Source of the DNA: PALSA-1180 sp964624625
GTDB lineage: Bacteria > Oederibacteriota > Muellerivitia > Muellerivitales > Muellerivitaceae
NCBI GenBank assembly: GCA_964624625.1
Contig: CAZUXW010000006.1
Coordinates: 19,962-83,961 of the forward strand
Direction of reading: 5' to 3'
DNA length: 64,000 nucleotides
Shown here: in pieces, positions 57,760-64,000 of the stretch
How positions within the stretch are numbered: position 1 is the stretch's first letter
Layout of the letters: each line of letters starts with the position of its first letter
Translations under genes and position numbers: made by a program
The notes under the pieces: generated by a model
What the model saw: the letters and a program-made list of their open reading frames with translations, nothing else
Database searches by the model: none
Told to the model about the DNA's origin: nothing

Positions 57760-60630
57760 TTAATGCTTTTTGGTCTTCGTCTTTTTCTGGGCGACCTTCT
57801 CGCCCTCGGGCTCGGTGGAGGCTCCGCCCAAGCTGAACAAGTAGTTCCTCAGGGCCTCTCGCTGTTTCTTGGAGTCCCCATGGAAATAAGCCGGAACCGG
57901 CGAAATATCCTCCGGTTGCGCCCAAAAGCCGGGCATCCGGGTGTCGGGCATCAAGTCATTCGGGTTTTTCAGCCACTCCACCACCCACTCCGGCTTCAAA
58001 CGCTCATGGACGTTAAAAAGGTTCGGCGCCGCCGATGAAAGGTCGGCGGGAATTTTATCACCGAAGATGTGGCATTTCTGGCATTGCAGCTTAGCGAACA
58101 TGGCCTTGGTCTGGGTCAAGTCATCGCCCGAAAGTTTATCCACGGAGATGGTCTTGAAGGGGAAAGTCTGGTCTTCCTTCAAGTTGAAGTAAGTGATGAC
58201 CGCGCTGATCTGCTCGTCACTCCAATGGAAGCTGGGCATGCGGATGTGCAGCCAAGGCCGGATCGGTTTGACGTTCAAGAGGAAGTTATGGAACCACTCG
58301 ATTTGGATCTTGGCGCCTTCCTTACGGAGGTTTGGCGGAGCCATGGAAAGGTCAATTCCCTCGCCTTTATACAAGGCGCGTATTTTCCCGCCCTGGTCCT
58401 CGATCAAGTGGCAGCCCCTGCAGTTGTAGTTGGCGATAACGCGGCGGCCCTTTTCCAACAAGGGGCCGTTGCCGTGGATGCCGGCTGTCATCTCATCCGG
58501 AACCGTTATATTGGTCAGGCCCAACACAGCGGTAATGATGGCTTCCCGGTCATCGTCGCTTAAATAGAAGTTCGGCATTTTAAGCTTGTCAAAAAACACC
58601 GAAACCTTGTCCTTGTCGAAATGACGGGGGTTTTTCAGTTTCTGCTCCAGAAAACCCTCATGGGTGTGCGGAACATCCTTGGGATCGGTAAATCCAAAAT
58701 CGATTTGGCTTACCCTTTTGCTGCCCCAGGTGGAAAGTTCCGTCCCGATGCGGTTGGCCGTCTCAAATCCCTGGATCATATGGCAGGCAAAACAGCCGTA
58801 CCGGTTCAAGGTTTTCTCGCCCAAGAGCATTTGCCGGCCGTGCTCATCCAGCCCCGCCAATTTTTCCTCAGCGCCCTTGATCCCCAATTGGGGCTTCAAC
58901 CAATCCACGATCAGGGCGTCCCGAACAGCGGGATCGGCCTCAGGGGCGTTGGCTTCCTCAAAATCCTTGTTCCGTTTGGACATCAGGTAGGCGGTGATAT
59001 CGGACGCTTCCTGGTTGGACAATCGTAAGGAAGGCATGCGGGTATCGGGATTGAAATGCCGGGGGTTTTTGATCCAAGTGTAAACAAAAGCCGGGGAAAG
59101 CTTGCTTCCCACCGAGGACAGGTCGGGGGCGAAGTCCGCATGGTGGGACGTGACATCGTCGATCCCGTGGCAAGCCATACAGCCGATTTCCTTAAACAGT
59201 TTTTTACCGTTGGAAACACTGCCGGCGCCCGGCGCTTCGTTGGGTTTGTAATCGCCAGAATGCTCATAAAGATAATCGACCACCGCGTGCAATTCCGCCT
59301 TGGTCTTGGCGAAAGCGTCGGGATTGTCGCTGTCGTTGTTGGATTGATTGAAGAAACTCGGCATCTTGGCCTGGGGATTGTAGGACTTGGGAGACCAAAC
59401 CCATTTCTCGACGAATTCTTTTTTCAATTTGCCGCGGAGTTTGATCAGCGAAGGCCCGGCCTTCGTCAGGTCCTCCATGTTCTTTACCTTATGGCAGCCC
59501 ACGCAGCCGCGGATGAACATCAGCTCCCGTCCCCGGTCAAGCTTGGGAGCGAAATTAATATGCTGCTGATTGCCGTGGCACTTGAGGCAGGATCCCTCGG
59601 TGTACTTCAAGGGCAGCATGGCGCTTTGCACGGCTTCCGGCTCCTGCCAATTAAACTTTTTCTTCCACCGCTTGGCCTGCTCCTCGTCGTTGGGGACATG
59701 GGCGCACCCGTTGAAATCTACCGCCGGGCCCATGCCCTGGTGGCAGATCGTGCAGCCCACCTTGTCCATGGGGTGGGCGCTGGTGGAGCCGACATAAAGG
59801 TCCAAATGGGGATGGGTGCGGAAAGGCTGCTTGGCTTCCTCATATCCCTTTTTATCGATAGCCACATGGCAGGTCATGCAGCGGTCCACCCTCATGGTCT
59901 TGGCGAAATAGAGGTCTTCCGGAAGGTTTTTCAGGACCACCTGCTGGATCTGGATCGTGGGCGACATGAAGTCAAGGAGCATGGCGTTTCGGAAGTAAAA
60001 GAAAAAGTTAGGCGAAAGGCTCTGGATCTTTTTCTTCTGGGTGGTGTAATCGGCGGTCATCTTGGTGATTTTGGATTGGACCTCATCACGCTGGGCCGTG
60101 ATGTCGGCCATATCCTTGGTGAGCTGTTCACGGGCCTGCCGCATCTCAAACAGTTTCTGGTTGCGGGAGGAGACCTCGTCAATTTCCGCGTCGAGCTTTT
60201 TCTTGAGCTTCTTGTTGTTCTTGCCGTTTTTGAGGCCCTCGGAATACTCAAATTTATCCGCGTCAACGTTGGCCTTCGTCATCTGGTACTTGGAATTTTC
60301 AGCGTAAATTTTGGCGTCCATTTTTGCTTGTTGGGACGCGATCTGGCCGAGTTTTCCCTTATGGGCCTTCAGCGCGATATTGGCTTCCTTCAGGTCCGCC
60401 CGCAACTGCTTATATTGGTTGATGTCGATATCAGCCTTGGCCTCGTTGCGCTTTTCTTTCGTCCTGGCGCGCTCCATATTCATAAAGGTGCGCTGATAGC
60501 CCTTCCAGTCCCGGTGGTAGTCCTTGTAGGCCATCCAGCCCACGCAAATCAAAAGGACCACGCTCGACCCCAGGAACCACTGGGTCAAGGTGTGGCTGTT
60601 ATAAGCTCTCTCGTCTTTAAAGTCCGCCAA
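57760..60630 (-). CDS. Octahaem c-type cytochrome with membrane anchor and coiled coil
   Basis: A 956-residue protein starting at TTG 60630 (AAGGA upstream). One N-terminal membrane helix (about 18-35) is followed by a charged coiled coil (about 50-200), then eight CXXCH motifs at residues 251, 293, 348, 376, 484, 613, 737 and 850. The last five lie in monohaem cytochrome c modules with distal Met (KMPSFF, RMPSLR, KMPNFY, RMPSFHW, RMPGFW). The first three form a compact N-terminal group. It lies between the cytochrome b halves and the cupredoxin and likely replaces cytochrome c1 in a quinol oxidoreductase. The gene is about twice as long as most bc-linked cytochromes. Confidence 0.93.
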   Translation of the reverse strand: MADFKDERAYNSHTLTQWFLGSSVVLLICVGWMAYKDYHRDWKGYQRTFMNMERARTKEKRNEAKADIDINQYKQLRADLKEANIALKAHKGKLGQIASQQAKMDAKIYAENSKYQMTKANVDADKFEYSEGLKNGKNNKKLKKKLDAEIDEVSSRNQKLFEMRQAREQLTKDMADITAQRDEVQSKITKMTADYTTQKKKIQSLSPNFFFYFRNAMLLDFMSPTIQIQQVVLKNLPEDLYFAKTMRVDRCMTCHVAIDKKGYEEAKQPFRTHPHLDLYVGSTSAHPMDKVGCTICHQGMGPAVDFNGCAHVPNDEEQAKRWKKKFNWQEPEAVQSAMLPLKYTEGSCLKCHGNQQHINFAPKLDRGRELMFIRGCVGCHKVKNMEDLTKAGPSLIKLRGKLKKEFVEKWVWSPKSYNPQAKMPSFFNQSNNDSDNPDAFAKTKAELHAVVDYLYEHSGDYKPNEAPGAGSVSNGKKLFKEIGCMACHGIDDVTSHHADFAPDLSSVGSKLSPAFVYTWIKNPRHFNPDTRMPSLRLSNQEASDITAYLMSKRNKDFEEANAPEADPAVRDALIVDWLKPQLGIKGAEEKLAGLDEHGRQMLLGEKTLNRYGCFACHMIQGFETANRIGTELSTWGSKRVSQIDFGFTDPKDVPHTHEGFLEQKLKNPRHFDKDKVSVFFDKLKMPNFYLSDDDREAIITAVLGLTNITVPDEMTAGIHGNGPLLEKGRRVIANYNCRGCHLIEDQGGKIRALYKGEGIDLSMAPPNLRKEGAKIQIEWFHNFLLNVKPIRPWLHIRMPSFHWSDEQISAVITYFNLKEDQTFPFKTISVDKLSGDDLTQTKAMFAKLQCQKCHIFGDKIPADLSSAAPNLFNVHERLKPEWVVEWLKNPNDLMPDTRMPGFWAQPEDISPVPAYFHGDSKKQREALRNYLFSLGGASTEPEGEKVAQKKTKTKKH

Positions 60631-60645
60631 GGTTCGATCCTTACG

Positions 60646-61731
60646 TTAAATATTAAAGAAAAACTCGGGTATACCGATGATGTACTTCAGGTTGAATGCC
60701 CAGCGCAAAAGCATTTTGATCGGAAGGGAGGCCATCAGAATAATAAGGTTGATCAGGACTCCATAACGGATGATCCCCAGCTTTTCCAACAGTCCCTGGA
60801 GATAAGGGATCTTCTTGGTCAAGAGCGGCGGAAGGGCGACGAAATAAAACCCAACGGCCAGGAAGCCCGGGAGCTCCCGCAGTAGAATTTGGGACGGGAG
60901 TCCGATCCGAAGCAGCTTGACCCAGAAATACTCGGACAAATTGACGTTATTCAACACCAGGACTTTATGAGGATCCCACTCCTCAAAGGGGCCGAAAAAG
61001 TTCCAGCCTGGGCCGCGCAGGAAGGTCCCCAGGAAGATGAGCGTCACCCACAGGATGAGAAATCCAAAAAGGAACGGGATGATGGCGAACTTTCTCTCGT
61101 TATAAGTGTAATAACCAGCACCCTTGGGATTCCGGTCAATGTAGGGAATGGCCATGAGGCCCACGATGATGAGCGTTGGAAACACCACGCCCGCCAGCCA
61201 GGGATCGTAATAGACCAGCATTTCTTGAAGCCCCAAAAAGTACCAGGGCGCCTTGGACGGATTCGGCGTCCAAGCGGGAGTCGCCGCTTCTTCCAACGGG
61301 GCGTGGAGGCACAGGGACCAGACCAGCAGGGCCACACCGGCGACGATGGTGGCGATGAACTCGATGTAAACTAAATCGGGCCAAACGTAAACTTTTTTAT
61401 CGGAGGTTTCCTTTTCGACCGGCGGTTGCCCCTGGGCCAACCGCCGGTCGTTCACGACCGCTTGACGGAAGGAAAGCCAGGTAAAAAAACCGACGGAGAA
61501 GACCATGATGAAGATGGGCACGTTGTCCGGTTTCGTGGAGATTTCCCGGAAATGGTCGTTGAACATGGCCAACCCCAAGGCCGCCAAGACTCCCGCCAGC
61601 AGTTTCAGGGCGAAAGAGGGCTCGGACCATTTCTCGCGGTAATGCAGCATCGCCCAAAACCCGATGACGGAACCAAAAAAATAGGTGACCGGGCTGAACA
61701 GCGCGTTGATGAATTCGACGAATAAATGCAT
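60646..61731 (-). CDS. Cytochrome b C-terminal half (subunit IV-like), extended
   Basis: A 361-residue polytopic protein. Its core is the C-terminal domain of cytochrome b, with the quinol-site motif KAPWYFLGLQEML (PEWY-equivalent). About 100 residues with two or three membrane segments precede it and about 90 residues with two follow (LPGFLAVGFYFVALPPLL, VLINLIILMASLPIKML). Subunit IV proteins are usually 160 residues, so this form is enlarged on both sides. It is 18 bases from the N-terminal half. Confidence 0.88.
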   Translation of the reverse strand: MHLFVEFINALFSPVTYFFGSVIGFWAMLHYREKWSEPSFALKLLAGVLAALGLAMFNDHFREISTKPDNVPIFIMVFSVGFFTWLSFRQAVVNDRRLAQGQPPVEKETSDKKVYVWPDLVYIEFIATIVAGVALLVWSLCLHAPLEEAATPAWTPNPSKAPWYFLGLQEMLVYYDPWLAGVVFPTLIIVGLMAIPYIDRNPKGAGYYTYNERKFAIIPFLFGFLILWVTLIFLGTFLRGPGWNFFGPFEEWDPHKVLVLNNVNLSEYFWVKLLRIGLPSQILLRELPGFLAVGFYFVALPPLLTKKIPYLQGLLEKLGIIRYGVLINLIILMASLPIKMLLRWAFNLKYIIGIPEFFFNI

Positions 61732-61749
61732 GTTTCCTCTTTTAAAAGA

Positions 61750-62580
61750 TTAAAGCGGTCCTGATATACCGCCGTCTTTACGAACCCGCCAAAAGTGAAT
61801 CGCCATCAAGGTCGCCGCCACAATGGGGATAAACACGCAATGCAGCACGTAAAAACGCAGCAGGGTTGGTTCTCCGACAAAGTGCCCGCCTAACAAGGCG
61901 AAGTGAATGTCCGAACCGCCATGCACCAGATGCACTCCGCCGATCTGGATCATCGAGGCTCCCGGCCCCTCATAACCCATAAAGGGTGTGGCACGGGCCA
62001 TGTTGGTCCCGACCGTGATGGCCCACATGGCCAACTGGTCCCAAGGCAACAGGTAGCCGGTAAAGGAAAGAAGCAGTGTCAAAAGAAGGAGGACGACCCC
62101 GATGACCCAGTTGAACTCGCGGGGCGGCTTGTAGGAGCCCGTCATGAATACGCGGAACATATGGAGCCAAACCGAAATGACCATGGCGTGGGCCGCCCAG
62201 CGGTGAAGTTCCCGCATGATTCCCAACGGTACATGCTCACGCAAAGCGATGATGTCGTAATAGGCGTACTCAGCGGTGGGTCTGTAATAAAACATCAAAA
62301 GGACGCCCGTGACGGTCAAATTCAGGAATAGAAAGAAGGATAACCCGCCCATGCACCAGGTGTAGCTCATCTTGACGCCTGAATGCCTGGCCTTAACGGG
62401 ATGTAAATGAAGGAACACGTTGGACAGCACCGCCATGATGCGGTTACGAGGGGTATCAGGATAACCGTGGCGGAATATGGATTTCCAAATTTGCCCCTCG
62501 GCCACCATGTTTTTTATGGCTTCCGGCGAGGGTTTGTTGGCTTTCATTTCTTCGATTTTCTTTTTCAAACCATCCAACAT
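61750..62580 (-). CDS. Cytochrome b N-terminal half (b6-like)
   Basis: A 276-residue protein with four core membrane helices. The haem-ligand His residues are present in MRELHRWAAHAMVISVWLHM (second helix) and YVLHCVFIPIVAATLMAIHF (fourth helix), and GYLLPWDQLAMWAITVGTN follows. It carries both b haems of a split cytochrome b. The N-terminal 60 residues are soluble and helical. The ATG at 62580 has AAGGAG upstream. Confidence 0.93.
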   Translation of the reverse strand: MLDGLKKKIEEMKANKPSPEAIKNMVAEGQIWKSIFRHGYPDTPRNRIMAVLSNVFLHLHPVKARHSGVKMSYTWCMGGLSFFLFLNLTVTGVLLMFYYRPTAEYAYYDIIALREHVPLGIMRELHRWAAHAMVISVWLHMFRVFMTGSYKPPREFNWVIGVVLLLLTLLLSFTGYLLPWDQLAMWAITVGTNMARATPFMGYEGPGASMIQIGGVHLVHGGSDIHFALLGGHFVGEPTLLRFYVLHCVFIPIVAATLMAIHFWRVRKDGGISGPL

Positions 62581-62625
62581 GCTTCAACTCCTTGTTTCTC
62601 TTTTGCTAACGGCTGCCGGCTGAAG

Positions 62626-63666
62626 TTAGGCTTTGTACTCCAAGAAAGACCCCGGCAGGCCCCACTGGCCCAGCTCCTGCTGGAACTTTACGCTTTCATC
62701 GACCACGATCTGGCCGTCATCACCCAGGAAAATCTGGAACCGCTCTAAAGGACGCGGCGCCGGCCCCTCGAAGTTGACGCCCGTATCGTAATAACCGCTG
62801 CCGTGGCAGGGACACTTGAATTTCTGCTCGGCGGAAAGCCAGTTAGGGGTACAGCCCAGGTGGGTACAAATGGTCGAGAGGGCGTAAAAGCCCTGCGCGT
62901 TCCGGACGATCCAGACACGGTGCCCATCCTTGAATCTTTCATCAACACCGATCGAATAGGTGTCGGGAAAACCAGCGGTGAATTTCAAGGGAGGCTCGAA
63001 AGTGACGTTCGGGAAAGCGAAGCGGAGCATGGTGCTCAAGGCTCCCATAGTGGCGGCGGTAAAAGCCACCCAAGCCCATCCCAGCAGCGAGAGAAAAGAA
63101 CGCCGGGTCATTTCGGGGTTGAGGGGAACCCCAACGCCGGCCGTTTCCATGGGGCCATGGTGCGCCTCAGCGTCCCCGCGGAAAGCCTTCCAAGTGAAGG
63201 TTAAGAGCATCACGAAAAGATAAAGGGCCACCCCTCCAAAAGCGATGGAGCCCAAGCCGATGATCAAGGCGCTGGCGGACTTCATGAAAACAATGTCCGT
63301 CCCGGCCGCTATCCCGAAATAACCCAAGAGAAGGGATCCTGCTGCCACTACGGTAAAGAAAGCGAAAAACCAACCGGTTAAAGTAAGGAGGTTCGATCCG
63401 CCAGGCGTTTCATCATGGGAGGCGTGGGCGGCGGCGTCTTTGCGGGCCTCTGAGGCTTCCTGAAAAGCTTTTTTCAACGCGGTCAGGGTTAAGTAGGCGA
63501 CATAAAGGGCCAAAACCCCGAAGAGACCCAAGCCCACCGTGATAATGGAAGAGCTGGCGGTGGCCGCGGACGACAATTCCGGATCGGCAAAAACATTGGC
63601 CCCGGAAAGGAAAAAAGCGATGACGTTCAGGGGGAAAAAACGATTTCGCTTGGCGCAAGAGGTCAT
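62626..63666 (-). CDS. Rieske iron-sulphur protein with N-terminal membrane extension
   Basis: A 346-residue protein. The C-terminal 150 residues are a Rieske domain with CTHLGCTPNW and CPCHGSGYYD, preceded by the usual twin-Arg-like helix (TRRSFLSLLGWAWVAFTAAT). Ahead of it there are about 180 extra residues: a signal-like segment (VIAFFLSGANVFA) and three more helices (SIITVGLGLFGVLALYVAYL; LTGWFFAFFTVVAAGSLLLG; IIGLGSIAFGGVALYLFVML). Rieske proteins normally have one helix. ATG 63666 has GGAG 7 bases upstream. First gene of the bc operon. Confidence 0.9.
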   Translation of the reverse strand: MTSCAKRNRFFPLNVIAFFLSGANVFADPELSSAATASSSIITVGLGLFGVLALYVAYLTLTALKKAFQEASEARKDAAAHASHDETPGGSNLLTLTGWFFAFFTVVAAGSLLLGYFGIAAGTDIVFMKSASALIIGLGSIAFGGVALYLFVMLLTFTWKAFRGDAEAHHGPMETAGVGVPLNPEMTRRSFLSLLGWAWVAFTAATMGALSTMLRFAFPNVTFEPPLKFTAGFPDTYSIGVDERFKDGHRVWIVRNAQGFYALSTICTHLGCTPNWLSAEQKFKCPCHGSGYYDTGVNFEGPAPRPLERFQIFLGDDGQIVVDESVKFQQELGQWGLPGSFLEYKA

Positions 63667-63766
63667 TCAAAAACTCCGTAAACCCATGGAAATTTGGAAT
63701 GCTAACAAAAGAAAATCCACCCCATTAAGGCGGTGGAATGGCGGCAAGGCTTGAAAAACAAGGCGT

Positions 63767-63796
63767 ATTTTAGACGAGATGTTTTTGGGGTGTCAA
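63767..63796 (-). promoter_or_regulatory. Consensus-like promoter of the Rieske/cytochrome b operon
   Basis: TTGACA (63791-63796) and TAAAAT (63767-63772) on the minus strand are 18 bases apart, about 100 bases before the Rieske ATG. The remainder of 63667-63919 shows no gene. Confidence 0.7.
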
Positions 63797-63919
63797 GAAG
63801 ATATGGGCCTGAAACAAAGGCGCTTTAACCGAAAACTATCAACATTTTAACGTCGAACTTGCTTTCAACTTCAACCTGGAATTTTTTATCAAAAACACCA
63901 GGATGACAAATGAAAATAA

Positions 63920-64000
63920 TTACCGGAAAATCAGCAGCTTGCCGATGGATCTGCCGGCATTGGTGGTCACGACGGCGTAGTACATGCCGCTGGCCAGGGG
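63920..64000 (-). CDS. C-terminus of a secreted protein (sorting/FlgD-like tail), partial
   Basis: The last 26 codons before a TAA at 63920-63922 read from the right edge: PLASGMYYAVVTTNAG then RSIGKLLIFR. The LASGxYY...G...KLLIF pattern is the closing strands of type IX sorting or FlgD-like Ig domains found at the ends of large secreted proteins. Only this tail is in the window, so the protein itself cannot be identified. Confidence 0.45.
   Translation of the reverse strand, partial: PLASGMYYAVVTTNAGRSIGKLLIFR

Noticed and set aside
1..64000. tRNA, rRNA or CRISPR
   Set aside because: No cloverleaf, rRNA or regularly spaced repeat-spacer pattern was seen by eye in the gaps; a covariance-model scan (for example tRNAscan or Rfam) would be decisive and was not available.

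Overview
The window comes from the chromosome of a Gram-negative-type (diderm) bacterium. Evidence for an outer membrane is strong: several beta-barrel proteins ending in Phe, a type Va autotransporter, lipoproteins, and a TolC-like/RND efflux pump. A type IV pilin, a split cytochrome b plus Rieske complex with a multihaem cytochrome c, and haem A biosynthesis (implying an aa3-type oxidase elsewhere) point to a respiring organism. GC is moderately high, TTG and GTG starts are frequent, and several classes of palindromic repeat litter the intergenic spaces. The large barrels have a degenerate SLH-like N-terminus plus coiled coil, as in OmpM/SlpA-type envelope tethers. I cannot assign the phylum from sequence alone; an uncultivated diderm lineage is my guess.

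Layout. 1-6 kb: hrcA-grpE-dnaK (dnaK runs off the left edge), hemW, lepB, lepA. 6-15.6 kb: one minus-strand operon of three large SLH-like/coiled-coil/barrel proteins between three related lipoproteins, closed by a terminator. 15.9-20.2 kb: a 1425-residue protein joining a complete RlmD-type 23S rRNA methyltransferase to hydrophobic segments and a large envelope-type C-terminal domain. 20.5-25 kb: a barrel protein, a membrane-anchored beta-sandwich-like protein, a LacI-type regulator and a ZIP metal transporter. 25.1-30.6 kb: a giant autotransporter. 30.7-38 kb: IMPase-family enzyme with an embedded palindromic repeat, cation exchanger, HDAC-family deacylase, PilZ protein, ferredoxin, OMP, SfsA, NHL-repeat lipoprotein and a 58-residue zinc-finger protein. 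38.4-46.3 kb: type IV pilin, then a copper/silver-type locus (two small heavy-metal-binding-domain proteins around a PilZ protein, CusA, a shortened CusB, CusC, and a Cys-rich exported protein with a perfect FNR-type box upstream). 46.4-52 kb: paired unknown membrane proteins, zinc-ribbon protein, DinB, two PEBP proteins, CoA-binding protein. 52-63.8 kb: DUF420, Sco, an ABC-2 exporter, CtaB, CtaA, cupredoxin lipoprotein, octahaem cytochrome c, cytochrome b C-terminal and N-terminal halves, and an N-terminally extended Rieske protein behind a strong sigma70-like promoter. The right edge holds the last residues of a secreted protein.

How it fits together. The right-hand 12 kb looks like a quinol:electron-acceptor oxidoreductase with its own multihaem cytochrome and copper carrier, adjacent to haem A and Cu(A)-site assembly genes. 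The copper-efflux locus nearby may be tied to oxygen or NO status through the FNR-type box. The most unusual items are the RlmD fusion, the octahaem coiled-coil cytochrome with the extended Rieske protein, the triple envelope-tether operon, the periplasmic adaptor that appears to lack lipoyl and hairpin domains, and a family of intergenic inverted repeats with shared ends.
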